The translations under genes and the position numbers were made by a program. From the NCBI GenBank assembly GCA_000149265.1, contig CH003275.1, positions 710,346-774,345 on the forward strand: 64,000 bases of DNA, in the 5' to 3' direction. Shown here piece after piece: positions 52,129 through 63,728 of this stretch. Source of the stretch: Ciona savignyi. Taxonomy: Eukaryota > Chordata > Ascidiacea > Phlebobranchia > Cionidae. The stretch's first letter is position 1. Every line of letters starts with the position of its first letter. The notes beneath the pieces were generated by a model that did not search any database, was not told the origin of the DNA, and saw only the letters and a list, made by a program, of their open reading frames with translations.

Positions 52129-53099
52129 GAACTTAGATGTTTACTTATATTAACGGCCAATTATCTTGGTAGGTTAAAGCTTTTACTTCCATTCGAGTAA
52201 TATAATGCTGTGGAAGATATTCAGTATGGAAAATATACCAATGCGACTGAACTCAAAACCAAGTGTTTTGCCAATAAACGTTTATTCAGCATTACATTCA
52301 CAATAGAACCAGCAATATTTTTGTGCTGGAATTCAGTTTCAGGAATTTCCTTGTACAGAAATTTGCACACCGGTCAGAATATAGACGTAAGTCTTTTTCT
52401 AATTCATGGGTATTAAACTAATTAATCACTTGAGACAGTGGGAACGACATTTATAAGAGCCAAATCAGAATGATTAAAGAGCTGCATGCGACTCCCGGAG
52501 TTTGCTGACCCCTGGTGTAAGGACTAATAATAAAACAAGACCAACCACATAGCGGGTTCAAGCTTTACCGCTGTTACTGCTACACAGTTGTGATGTTTCG
52601 CATTAAATTGAACGCTGTTGCTTTATTCCAGATGAAAAATGTACTATATTGAACACAATGCTACAGCTTGGGCAACCCAACTGTTAGGGCAATCTGTTGT
52701 CGTACCAGAGTTTTAACGACTGCCATTGTACGACAAGGGAGTAAAATAAGTATGCTATCCCAGTCAGAAGCCTGTTACAGTGTAGTGATACACTTCAAAT
52801 TGTCACTTTAAAGTTCTATTTTTATCATGAATTTTATGAGAGGCATAACTCAAAAAAGATGGATACTTTGAAATCTTGGAAAGCCTCCAACAATTATTCC
52901 TCACAGTAAGTTCACGAGCATCAGTGAATCATTCATCCTCAAACATCTTATAAAAATGTTCTTTTCAGCTCACTTTGGAGAATTTCTTCTTCCACCAGCC
53001 CCTAGATAAAGTTCTCTATCAAGCTGTACTCGCATTGGAGCTACAGTTTTGGCACAACAACTTTACTAAAAGTTATGTTAATTTTGCATTAAAGACGCT

Positions 53100-53987
53100 T
53101 CATAAGAAATATGCTTCGAGTATCCAAAGTTCAAGTTGTGACACTCTTTCATATTTAAAACACAGAGGAATTTCATCTGAATGTAAGTGCTGCACTATGT
53201 ATTTCAAACCACTGTCTTCATGGTTTGCAAGGTTGTCAAGACATTCTTTAAAATGTGTATATTCCTTACAGCTTACATCTAAATCTTCCACTGTAAAATT
53301 AAGTCGCTTTTCCAGAGAAAAATAAGTTACTAAAAACGGGCAATCTTTCTTTGTAAAGGTTTGCAAAGCTGTTTTAGCTTTAATTATGACATTGTGTATT
53401 GTCTGAAACAACGCATCAGTTACATCATCATCATAGATGCAGTCACATGCTAATATAACTTGAGGGGGAGCTAGAGTTAAAGGAAGCTCTTCAAACCAAT
53501 TAAGCTCGGTAACATGCATACGAGAAGATATAAATCTCTGGTTTTCTTCTACATTCTCTTTGCAAAGGTCAAGAACATGATCCCCATGGTCAGTTGCCAC
53601 GACTGATCTTGCAAACTGCCCAACAAATATGGAGGTCAAGCCAGTCCCACAGCCGAGTTCTAACACAGATTTCCCGACAAAATTGTCCCTGTGGGAATTT
53701 ATGTAATCGCACATGAGCAAAGCACCTCTCCACACTTGCAATCCCACATTGTTAAGTGCTGTGGACATCTCATGTTTTATGACAATGACATCACACGACT
53801 CAATACAGCGACGCACAACCAGGTCACCATCTTCATCCAATTCTAATGAATTCACATCAATTGGTGCGTCGTTGGTGGCATTATGCTGAAGTTTGAACTC
53901 AAATCGAGTGAATATTGGGTGTCCTGGGTCAGTGATTTTATTCAGATGGACATCGGATAAAACAACATCATCAGAATCAAACTCCAT
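53100..53987 (-). CDS. METTL22: METTL22-type protein methyltransferase
   Basis: Single exon, 295 codons, convergent with INTS7. Features shared with vertebrate METTL22 are LDEDGDLVVRR, HEMSTALNNVGLQVWRGALL, the SAM-binding SVLELGCGTGLTSIFV, and VVATDHGDHVLDLCKENVEEN. CDCIYDDDVTDALF is the class-I motif region, followed by SLEKRLNFTVEDLDVSCKEY and the C-terminal YERVSQLELWIL. METTL22 is a seven-beta-strand lysine methyltransferase reported to act on KIN17. Human METTL22 has about 404 residues; the shorter N-terminus here lacks the low-complexity leader. The ATG at 53987 follows in-frame stop-rich sequence, so the start looks firm. Confidence 0.92.
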   Translation of the reverse strand: MEFDSDDVVLSDVHLNKITDPGHPIFTRFEFKLQHNATNDAPIDVNSLELDEDGDLVVRRCIESCDVIVIKHEMSTALNNVGLQVWRGALLMCDYINSHRDNFVGKSVLELGCGTGLTSIFVGQFARSVVATDHGDHVLDLCKENVEENQRFISSRMHVTELNWFEELPLTLAPPQVILACDCIYDDDVTDALFQTIHNVIIKAKTALQTFTKKDCPFLVTYFSLEKRLNFTVEDLDVSCKEYTHFKECLDNLANHEDSGLKYIVQHLHSDEIPLCFKYERVSQLELWILEAYFL

Positions 53988-54423
53988 TTCTGACAGATCA
54001 TGTCAAAATGTCAACTAGAAAACAAATCCATTTCTGCAAGTTTTGAATACAAATTCTTATCATAAAGCTTGTATTTCATCAAGCACACCATTATATACAA
54101 GAAAACGGGGCGTATCATACAATAAATAATATATCTCAATACTTAAATATGGTTACTACCGATAACTTGGTAAGCTACTTGAAATTCAAAGATGGTGATT
54201 AAACTAGTGGAAAATACTAAAAAACAAATGTATTGGAATAATTGTTTAGGATTCCAAAAATATTATGTTATAAATTGCGACATAAACCATTTTTAGTCCC
54301 CCAAAAAATCTTTAAAACAAGAAATATATATCACACATAATGGCAAAACTATTGCATTTAAATGTTAATAATATTGTTTCTATTACAAACTTTTCTATTG
54401 AGATTCAAGTATCAAAAGTCGTT

Positions 54424-54954
54424 TTACTTAAGTAGAGACCACTTTATTTGATCTTTGGCTGATTGAAGGACTTGGGTGATGGTTTGCTCTGTGAGTGGAA
54501 TATCTTCTCCTCGCATCACGATCTGGTCGATGACCTGACTTGCATCCACCTGCATTATTACTCCTCCATCCACAATCTCATCCACGATGAGGAAGACGCT
54601 GTCGATGTGGCGGAGCAAGATCCTCTTCTCAACGTTCTTCCGGAGCAAGAGGTTCACCGAGTCGTACAAACACGTCAGAACCGACATCAACATCAACTCG
54701 TTCTCTTGTGAGCTCCCAATCACATAGAAGAACAAATCCACGTTGCCTTTGTACACCACAGTCTGCCCTTCAAGCAGGGCAATCTCAGAATCAGACTTGT
54801 GGGTTTTGTTGAACACGTTCTTCTCAAAAAGCTTCTGTTCCCTCAATGTTGGGTAGGTGTCGTCATAGTACTTCGCTACCAGCCTTTCTCCATCATTGTC
54901 CAGAATCAAGATCGCTTTAATAGTATATAGTGAGGCTTCCAATACACCATCCAT
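54424..54954 (-). CDS. COPZ: Coatomer subunit zeta (COPI)
   Basis: Single exon, 176 codons (human COPZ1 177). It is a longin-like fold small coat subunit: [60 protein letters not shown] and [20 protein letters not shown], then [20 protein letters not shown]. It pairs with gamma-COP in the F-subcomplex of the COPI coat for Golgi-ER traffic. It is one of three same-strand single-exon genes; gaps to METTL22 and RPA1 are about 440 and 410 bp, too long for a tight tunicate-style operon. Confidence 0.96.
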   Translation of the reverse strand: MDGVLEASLYTIKAILILDNDGERLVAKYYDDTYPTLREQKLFEKNVFNKTHKSDSEIALLEGQTVVYKGNVDLFFYVIGSSQENELMLMSVLTCLYDSVNLLLRKNVEKRILLRHIDSVFLIVDEIVDGGVIMQVDASQVIDQIVMRGEDIPLTEQTITQVLQSAKDQIKWSLLK

Positions 54955-55126
54955 GTTTATTCCTAATTTTACTACCTAAACAGATGCAGAAAAACAAGTA
55001 AATTGGGTTATGAAACAAAAATGTATCACATAGGTGTAAACAGGAAGTTCTGCTAAAAAGTTGGAACAGAACTGTCACATGCTACAAGCAATTGGAACAA
55101 AAAAAGAACTTATACAAAATAGTGGA

Positions 55127-55132
55127 TTTATT
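55127..55132 (-). terminator. Possible poly(A) signal of RPA1
   Basis: TTTATT on the plus strand reads AATAAA on the minus strand, about 235 bases past the RPA1 stop and before COPZ. Confidence 0.35.
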
Positions 55133-55366
55133 TAGAAAAAATGGAATTGCAGAAAGTTGCAAGTGTTAACTTCAACCATCCACAGCAATTTTTGGCAGTA
55201 AACAAACATTATAAGTCTGATAAACAAATTAAAACAAAGATGACTTATAAATGGGCAATGAAATGTACAGTCACTATCTTATTTTTAAATTTTCAGTGTT
55301 TAAACTGAAGGGGTCTCTCTGTAAACAAAACAGGCAGTAAGAACAAGAGAGCACCAAAAGGTGAAT

Positions 55367-57214
55367 TTAAAGCTGCATTAGTTTATCAATGTCTGTCATG
55401 AGCTTCTTGATGTAGTCAACGTTGCTCATTGGAGAGATATTTACGATCGTCACACGAGTGCGCTCCTCGTCATTGAACTTATCGGCCTTTACTCGAAGCT
55501 TAAAGAAATACGTTTTGAAATCAACTCTTTTCATCACGGTCTCGAACTCCTGTTCATTGGTGTCCTTGAGCTCACCAAGCTGCTGTGCTGACTGGTTGAG
55601 CAGCATTTCAGCTTGCTCCTGAAAGCAGGTTGCCCACGTGCTGTCATACTCATCAGCTATATGCATGTTAAGGATGATCCTGTATTTGAAATTCTGTGTT
55701 TCGAGGTTACATTTCTCGCATCTGTAACTACCGTTTTGCAGATCAATCAGTTTCTTGTTGCACTGATCATTCGGACAAGCTTGGTAGAGAATGTTCTCCT
55801 TTTTGCAGTGGAGGACTGTAGCTTTCACTGTGATATAATCAGGTTTGTCATTTGTGCCCAAATTCTCAGTCTTAATGTCAGCTAAAGTTTTCCAGTTTGC
55901 GCTCATATTACCGCCACCACTTCCACCACTTGTTAAGTTCTGAGTAACCTGGGACTTTCCCCCAGTTTCATACCACTGCTTTAGACCAAATGCTTCAGGA
56001 ATTTCAGGGTTGTATGTGACAGATGTGGCACCAATGGTGGACATGGAGCAGCCTCCAAAATCAGACACCTTCGCCGACTTTAAAACCATGACGGTTGAGT
56101 CTTCAGATTTAAAATTCTCAGCCTCCTGGCCCCACAAAGTAACTTGGATCTCAGTATTCGTTTCATCAACGAGCGTGATTTTTCGAACCTTGGCTTCTCG
56201 ATTTTGACTTCGAATCATCACCGAACTGAGGTCTTCAGCAGACTTTACAACCCCAATTACATCCACAAGTGTGCTGATGTGGTTGCTTAGGTCGGCAATC
56301 TTTTTAAAGTTGTACTGAATTTTTGGGACAAGTTTCCCATCATCGTCATCTGTTAATGTGACGACGGAGTCTCGCCGCAGTGTCATCTCATAATCGTGAG
56401 AGGTGCTGTTATACTGAGGATTGGCTGGCTTTAATGTAGCGTTAGCAATACAAAAGACCTTGCCAACTTCAATCAAATTAAAGAACTTTTCAGCTTCCTC
56501 CTTGAAACACGTCACTTTGATATCACCAGAATCATCGATCACTGTAAAGCTGAACAACTTTCCTTCCCCGCGCGCATTCTTCCATTCCCTCATGGCTCCT
56601 CTCTGAGTGACTCGCGCCCGTATCGCCCACTTATTCTGATATGGGGTGAGACTTCCGATGGGCATTACCCTGGTCTGAGTACCACCAGGTGTTGTAGGGG
56701 CGTCACCATTCCCACCAAATGGCATTTTTCCAGTAGGTTTCGGGCTATACATTGCAGAGGTTGGCATTCTATTTTGTTGAGGTTTTAAGTTTTCGTTCTG
56801 GACCGATTTGGCCTGTGTATTTGCATTATTCCCACTTGCCTGTTGCCCGCCTGTCGTCAAATTAATTGGGTCTCCAATCTTTCCTCCAACTTCTGCTGCA
56901 CTTTGGAGGATTTCAACATTGAGACAAATAACGATTCTCTTGTTTCCTCCTCCAATTTGGGATGACTGGTAGTTGGTCATCTTAAAAACTGCGTACGGTT
57001 GAAGTTCATCGTTATCCACCAGATGATTTAACTGAGTGGCAAGCATGGTGGTTCCAAAGCTATGAATTCCATCTGAGAGTGCCAATTTGACTCTCACTAC
57101 ACCGTTTCCCGCCCCCTGGATTTTTTTAACACTCAAACATTGTAAAACAGGGTCCTTTGGGGATTCCCCATTTACCAATGATTGTATGGTTCCTTCAGAT
57201 AGCTTGACACTCAT
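55367..57214 (-). CDS. RPA1: Replication protein A 70-kDa subunit
   Basis: Single exon, 615 codons (human 616). The N-terminal OB fold covers about 1-115. A Gln/Gly-rich linker runs to about 185. DBD-A begins near MPIGSLTPYQNKWAIRARVT, and DBD-B contains VDVIGVVKSAEDLSSV. DBD-C carries a four-cysteine zinc ribbon at about C480, C485, C499 and C502 (CPNDQC...YRCEKC). RPA1 is the large subunit of the single-strand DNA binding heterotrimer used in replication, repair and checkpoint signalling. Complete length and motifs indicate an active gene despite the lack of introns. Confidence 0.96.
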   Translation of the reverse strand: MSVKLSEGTIQSLVNGESPKDPVLQCLSVKKIQGAGNGVVRVKLALSDGIHSFGTTMLATQLNHLVDNDELQPYAVFKMTNYQSSQIGGGNKRIVICLNVEILQSAAEVGGKIGDPINLTTGGQQASGNNANTQAKSVQNENLKPQQNRMPTSAMYSPKPTGKMPFGGNGDAPTTPGGTQTRVMPIGSLTPYQNKWAIRARVTQRGAMREWKNARGEGKLFSFTVIDDSGDIKVTCFKEEAEKFFNLIEVGKVFCIANATLKPANPQYNSTSHDYEMTLRRDSVVTLTDDDDGKLVPKIQYNFKKIADLSNHISTLVDVIGVVKSAEDLSSVMIRSQNREAKVRKITLVDETNTEIQVTLWGQEAENFKSEDSTVMVLKSAKVSDFGGCSMSTIGATSVTYNPEIPEAFGLKQWYETGGKSQVTQNLTSGGSGGGNMSANWKTLADIKTENLGTNDKPDYITVKATVLHCKKENILYQACPNDQCNKKLIDLQNGSYRCEKCNLETQNFKYRIILNMHIADEYDSTWATCFQEQAEMLLNQSAQQLGELKDTNEQEFETVMKRVDFKTYFFKLRVKADKFNDEERTRVTIVNISPMSNVDYIKKLMTDIDKLMQL

Positions 57215-59560
57215 TTTTCAACGCCCAACAACATTCACCTATAAGAAACTTTAACCACACACCCCTAAAACATTTTCCATTATAAAAATACCATTAACAG
57301 GTTACCGGGGTATAATATCCAACACATTAACACTGTTGTTTTTACAACAAGTATGGTTAAAACTGTTGTTTTTGGAATTACGTAGGATAAGCAATCTCTT
57401 TACACAATATCTAGTTTAACTAATTGACCACATTTATGGTGATTTTGTTTGAATTTCGGGGCGGCATTCATATATTTCTTAAATAATTTTTCTATTTCCT
57501 TTTTCCATGACATGCCAAGTTTTAAATGAGCAAAAACAAAGTGTAGTATTTATACTTATGTTTCTTATTATATTAACTTCACACTGTTGTTGTCAATAAA
57601 ATGTGAACATTTCAAGACCCAACATTTAAATTGACTTGCTTTTCCATTGTCATACTTGTCGTGTTTTTTTCTGGTAACCATATAATTTTGGGCAGATGGC
57701 AAATGGACAATCAGATAAGTTCAAACTTATCGTTGGTATGACAGGTTAACTCTTAAGATTTGGTCGCTGAATGTGCTTACATTGTACACTAATAGTCAAA
57801 TTTGGTTGCCATGTCATTTTTTTCATTCATTGTACTGTATCTATTTACTGACGTTCTTTAATATTCTTCTTTAATGTAACCAAGGAGCGAAAAAATAACC
57901 TAAACATAGTTATAATACAAGCAATCTTAAAACAAATAACTTTTAATTTATTGGAAAAAAAATTGTAGCATTGTGGACAAAATATAATATGCCTTGTAAT
58001 GTGATTTTACCTAAATACCGCCTATTACAAATAACTTACAGTATTATTTAATACTTTACAGTTTACACCAAAGCAATTGGCGGTAAAAGTTACTGTCTAT
58101 TACACATTAGATGGGATGAGACCGGGTAACTTTGGTGTAAAATCCATGATTATCGATTTTTTTATTACTGCCAAATCTACAGTACATGCACTTGTGTTCG
58201 GTCTAGGGTGTTTATAGTTTTAACAAGCTTAAAACATTGTCAACGACTGAAAATAACATTATGATCAAAACTAATAGAATTACAGTTTTTTTTTTGCATT
58301 CATTACTAGCTCACATGATTTTTAGCATTGCGCGCAATTTGAGTGACGTGTTCGAAAATCGACAAAGGTAATAACCCAAGGTCCAAGGGTAGGATTAAAA
58401 CATTTGGATTAAATAGTGTGTGTAATTTTTACCCTCGGATCAGAAAACCTAAAGAATGCAATTTCAATTTATAACTTTTATCGGAATGTCCTTTATTTTT
58501 CAAGGTTATTGCAGTATGTTGCATGGTCAGATAACTTTGCTTTAGATATAACCAATTAAGACCTCTATGCGCGAGCGAATGTGACGAGCGGTACCCTCCG
58601 TGAGTTATGGTTTTTAAACGAGTGTTATGCTGTAACAATGGTGGTGATTCCCCAATGTTTGTTTGGTTGGGAGCAGCAGGTGCTAAAAAAATGCCTACAT
58701 AGGAAAAAATCTGAAAGTGAGGGTTGGTTTTGTAAAAAGAGGTTTGATTTTGTAACTCAGGAACTTATCCGTTTCTGCGTGCAAAACAAAGTACATATCA
58801 AATGTACCGATTGTAGCTAGATACCCTACTTTCATACACATATAGCGTACACAATTATGGCGGTTAAACATGTGGCTTTGGTTAGCACTCTAGTTGTTTT
58901 TACTTCTGTAACTTTCCGACTAGGTGCTGGCTCCTAACACCTGTCTTTGTGAGAAGTTGCAGTATGATTAGACGGCGTCTTTTATTCAGAGTTTGAAATA
59001 ACGCGTCATTGTCCAAAACTTGATGGATTTATTCGAAATCGGAAAGTGAATGATGGCGGAAACGAAAAGTCTTGATATGACGGTTTTCTAAAGAAAATAT
59101 ATGTACAACTAGAGAGTGTCAACCACGTATTTTACCACCACTATTTGTAAAACACATTTTGTACCATATGTATATATATATGCGAGCAGGGTCCCTAACT
59201 ACCATATGTATTTTATACACCGGGTATGTAGTTTGTTTCTGCATGCATAAACGCATGGGTCCCTAAGGTAACATCCAATCTTGATATTATTGTTCCCCAC
59301 ACAATATATGTTAATGTTAGATATGTGCACGTCAGGTCCATGTTAATTAACATTTTAGAAAGTTTTAACGGACTGTCATAGTTTTGTTTCTGCAAGCATA
59401 AACGCATGGGTCCCATAGTTATTAAACCAAACTTATTTTCCATGTGCAGTTATAAAAATAATACGCGTGTGAGATTTCCGAACATTTTACCACAAATGTT
59501 TTAATTTAAGCTTCTTGCCACGCGCTGTAGTATAATGAAGGTCAATTCCCAAAACAGCCC
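57215..59560. other. Gene-poor region upstream of RPA1
   Basis: AT-rich, with no supported exon. Two copies of a ~30-bp word (GCATAAACGCATGGGTCCC with upstream GTTTCTGCA) occur at about 59232-59266 and 59387-59416. A short (TA)n run lies at about 59168-59181. Confidence 0.45.
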
Positions 59561-61069
59561 GATTGAGTTTCATTATTTCGGGGGAATTCCACTGGGCTTA
59601 GTAGGCCTACATTAATTTCTGTTTTTACATATCTGAGTAATGTTATCAAAGTTAGATGTTTGTTAGATAATCTAACAAACAGTTTTAGTCCGCTTTGGCG
59701 ACTCCTTGTTGGAGATGTCGGCGCGATATGGCATGCCTGTTACAATCACGGTTTTGAAACAAGTCGTAATTTTTAGGGTATTTCCCTGATATTGTATTTC
59801 TTTTTTCTCAATGGTACAACGTCGAATAGGGGACTAACATTTTAGCCGACCAAGTGCTGTGCCCTAAAGAGCTTATTTTAAAAAAATACCGTTTTGGTTT
59901 TTCAACTCCCAGGGGAATTCCCCTGGGTATATTACACAAAATTTTGGTTTCCGCATAATTAGGCCTTGTTGTCTAACAAATGGCAAAGTTTCATTGCGAT
60001 TCCATTACGTTTTCTAGTAGATGTCTGAGCCACAAGCCATGCCTGTCACAATCATGATTTGAGAAAAAAATCTTTCTTTTTAGGGTATTTCCCCGAGGTA
60101 ATTTTTTTTAATTCTTTTATGTGTTTTATCAGTGACTAATGCACTCACATTTTATTAAATCTAATTTAAATTGGAGCAGCCATTTGAGCGCTATGCGCAA
60201 AAAAACCTAATTATTTTTTAAAAAATACCGTTTTGGTTTTTCAACTCACAGGGGAATTCCCCTGGGTATATTACCCAAAATTTTGGTTTCCGCATAACTA
60301 GACCATGCTGTCTAACAAATGACAAAGTTTAATTGCAATTTTAATACTTATTCTGTTAGATGTCGGGCCACAAGCAATGCCTGTCACAATCACGATTTGA
60401 AAACAAAATCTTATTTATTAGGGTATTTCCCTGGGTATTTTTTAAAATTCTTTTAGGTGTTTTATCAGTGGCTAATGCACTTATATTTTATCAAATCTAA
60501 TTGAAATTTGGAGCAGCCGTTTAAGCGTTATGCGCAAAAATAACTATTTTTTTTTTAAAAACTCCATTTCGGTTATTTACCTCCCAGGGGAATTCCCATG
60601 GGTATATTACCCAAAAGTTTGTTTTTTGCATATCTAGGACATATTGTCTAACAAATGACAAAGTTTCACTGCGATTCCATTACTTTTTCTAGTATATGTT
60701 GGGGCCACAAGCCATGCCTGTCACAATCATGATTTAAACCAAAATCTAATTTTTTAGGGTATTTCCCTAGGTAATTGTTTTAATTCTTTCAAGTGTTATA
60801 TCAGTGGTTAATGCACTTACATTTCACCAAATTTAAACAAAGAGAGAGAAGCTGTTTAAGCGCTATGCCTCAAAAAGGTAAATTTTTATTAAAAAATACT
60901 GTTTTGGTTTTTAACGTCCCAGGGGAATTCCCCTAGATTTATTACCCAAAATTCTGGCTTCTGCATATCTAAACTATGTGGTCTAACAAATTACCGAGTT
61001 TCATTATGATTCCATTACCCTTTCTGGTAGATGTTGGGTCCACAAATCATACCTGTCAAGCGTTTGACG
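59560..61069. repeat. Tandem array, ~336-bp unit, five copies
   Basis: Units are anchored by a palindrome starting at about 59577, 59908, 60247, 60583 and 60918, spaced 331-339 bp. The perfect form is CCCAGGGGAATTCCCCTGGG at 59908-59927. Each unit also has a GTCTAACAAAT word, a CCATGCCTGTCACAATCA-type word, GGGTATTTCCC and (except the first and last) a GCGCTATGCGCAAAAA-type word. The first copy is most diverged and the last is cut short at the A-tract. No coding frame spans a unit. Confidence 0.85.
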
Positions 61070-61098
61070 AAAAAAAAAAAAAAAAAAAAAAAAAAAAA
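61070..61098. repeat. A-tract of 29 bases
   Basis: Uninterrupted run of A that ends the tandem array. It could be a retroposed tail or a slippage product. Confidence 0.95.
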
Positions 61099-61491
61099 CG
61101 GACAAAAACAATATGTGTCCCATTTTTCCAAATGGGACCCATAATTAAATGATCACAAATTTACTAATTTAAAAAATAAAACCAATATTTACCAAATTGT
61201 GACTGAACAGGAGCCAAAGCACGTTATAAACATCTTAACAATAACCGATAATTCCAAACATATTAAAACTACCAAAAGACCAATTACCTCACGATAAAGC
61301 TCGGGCGGTAAGAAACGAGCGTTTTATAGTTCGGTAAAATTATGGGAAAAAGGGAATACTATAGCGGTCGGTCTTATTCCCTCGTGACGTCAATATAAAT
61401 ACATACAATATGGCGACGATAAATCTTACAACTTCTATAATTTTACGTTTTTTTAATGAAATAAAGTAGTTAGGAGAGGATCGGATAAGAT

Positions 61492-61555
61492 ATGATATTC
61501 ATGTTTATTCCCGGGGGTGGGAAAACCAAGGGGTTAACACACGGGCAATCTGTTG
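61492..61555 (-). repeat. SINE tail fragment
   Basis: Reverse fragment ATGATATTCATGTTTATTCC, GGAAAACCAAGGGGTTAACA, CACGGGCAATC. It is truncated before the body. Confidence 0.7.
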
Positions 61556-61662
61556 CTAATGTAAGAACAAGTAAATGTCAGGGACTGGGTACCGGTACGC
61601 TAGTAGTATGTGCTATCTTGTGTTTAACTTTTTATTACAACATTTTATTCGGATTGCTAGTA

Positions 61663-62013
61663 CAGGTACTTCCTCGATTATCCGGTCTAGTCGGGACAGC
61701 GTTTCTTCAAAACCTGAACGGATAAGTAAAAAACCGCATAATTGAATTCCTTTATTTAAACCAAAACAACGCAGCAAGAACCAAATTCAAATGCAACAAA
61801 ACTTACAGTAGGGCTATTTTATTGCCCCACAAAAGTTATTCCACCTCTCTCATTGAAATAGTTCTGAATATCTGTCTTGATAAAAAGAGCTTTGTAAGGT
61901 TACAATGACAATAACAAGTCTTGAGCAAAATTGTAAAGTAACACTTCATTGGGTCCAATGGACGGATAATCGAATGCCGGATAAACGAGGGACGGATAAT
62001 CGAGGAAGCACTG
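61663..62013. mobile_element. Tigger/pogo-like MITE (351 bp)
   Basis: Terminal inverted repeats: left CAGGTACTTCCTCGATTATC, right GATAATCGAGGAAGCACTG, with TA on both sides (61661-61662 and 62014-62015). Sub-terminal CGGATAA words recur at the right end. The CAGTGCTTCCTCGATTATCCG-type end is typical of Tigger/pogo elements. No transposase is present. Confidence 0.8.
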
Positions 62014-62015
62014 TA

Positions 62016-63033
62016 GTACAATATTATTGTATCAGTATGCGTCCACTGTGATCTCATATCGTCAACTGTGATGTCATAAACTATGACCACATGATTGTTA
62101 ACGTGCAATAGCTGCAAATTGAAACTCTATTAGAGAAGTAGCCTAGTATTATTATACAACAGAAATCAGTCAAGACTTGGAATTGGTAAAGATAGTTAAG
62201 GGGAGCATCATATACGTTTAGCTGCAGACCTACAAGGTGTTCAACCATCGCACCGATTTGTTAATAAATGTATGTAAAACATTTTTGTGCTTATTTTCTA
62301 ATTTTGCATTTAGGATAAAATATGAGTGTGGGTCACGGAATATGCGAAAAAATTTAAGGGGGTCACCTAGACAAAAAGGTTGGAAACCACTGCTATAAAC
62401 TAAAAACAATTTATCCTTTTAGTTTTAACCAACAAAAACATCTGTTTTTATCAAACATAGATATCAAGTTTGGATTGGTAAATCGGAAATCCATTAGTTT
62501 ATGTTTGCAGAACCAAACAAAACATATACGATAATGATATTTTAATGTAAGTAATGAAACACATAGGCAGAAACAAAAAGCGTTCAGTACAAATGTAAGT
62601 TATATAAATATTGGTGGTCAATACGTGGATGACGAAATCCTTAAGTTAATACTGTATGGTCACCTTATAAGTCTAGCATATTGACTGCAACAGAAGTGAT
62701 TACACTTCGGCGCATCGTAAGCTACTATACAGGTAGGCCTTCTACTTAATGTCTATGGGATTTCTTAATTAAGCTTAATTACTGCAGTCACATTATCGGA
62801 TATTGAGCGCGCAGTAGCTTCGTACTTGCGGGTGTAACTACGTAATGCAGCAAAGAGAAAACGTCATTAACATCCACATATTTTCGGAAAACAGAGTTAG
62901 AATTAATCTTCGTACTATAAAAAAACTAATTTGCACAAAGTAGAGACACATATACAGACAAATAGAGAGAGAGTGTGTGTGTGTGTGTGTGTAGGGCAGG
63001 TAATAATTTGCAACAAGTTTTAACGATTTGGTG
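62016..63033. other. Intergenic region
   Basis: No supported exon. It contains a dinucleotide microsatellite, (GA)n then (GT)n, at about 62964-62992, immediately upstream of the next gene. Confidence 0.5.
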
Positions 63034-63728
63034 ATGGCATTCTACGGTTTGTTGGTCGTAGTTTATACTTTAAGCATTGCTTTATCAGGTATAGTTTTTG
63101 GGTGGGTGTAAATTGTGATTTTAACCATTAGTATTATACAGTGGGTACGGCAACTCAACAAGGGAAAAATGTCATGCAATCATATTCAACGACGCAGACA
63201 AAAACGGAATTCGTTGGGTACTTTTTGTGCTTAAATTCTGCACCGACTGTAGTCAAAGCAAGTGTTCAGACCCACTATACCAAGAGTTCACACAAATTTA
63301 AGTCGAGAGTTACCGAAATTAATTCCTCTGGATTCTGGGTTGAACTGCAGCTAACTGACCAGTCTACAGGCTGGAACATGGCTATAGTTGTCGATTGGAC
63401 CTTGTACTTTGAAGGTTGGTGGAGTTATATCTAAGTTTGGTTTGACGAATAGTATTCAAAATTCTAAAATTTAGTGAAAGAGAAAATAAAGTTATACCAC
63501 AAAGAAGTAACGTCGGGTAAGGTCGTGTCCAATCGCGTGCTATTGAGGTATTTCTTTATAACCAGCGCAAATCCTTGGGTTTGTTATTTTATATCGTCAC
63601 TGAGACAGCTAATAAGAAGAACACCTGTCCGAGTACCAATTCATGAGAAATTGCGGCAGAAGATATATTATAAATATTTTATTTCAATAAAACATTTATT
63701 GTTTTGTAGGGTTTATCAACAAAAATAA
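63034..63728 (+). CDS. Small secreted protein, weakly H-type-lectin-like
   Basis: Exon 1 63034-63088 encodes an 18-residue signal peptide (MAFYGLLVVVYTLSIALS). Exon 2 63142-63414 is in phase and encodes about 91 residues. Exon 3 63475-63728 is in phase and ends in TAA; the total is 193 codons. Exon 2 contains SAPTVVKASVQTHY, RVTEINSSGFWVELQL and VDWTLYF. The spacing recalls the H-type lectin fold (PP-V pattern, a GF-V strand, a final W strand), but the similarity is weak and I do not claim the family. Exon 3 is basic and less protein-like, and an AATAAA lies inside it (about 63687), so the true 3' end may differ. Confidence 0.5.

Noticed and set aside
58429-58820. Overlapping 69- and 79-codon frames
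   Set aside because: The plus frame begins at GTG, neither shows family similarity, and no supporting splice sites are visible.
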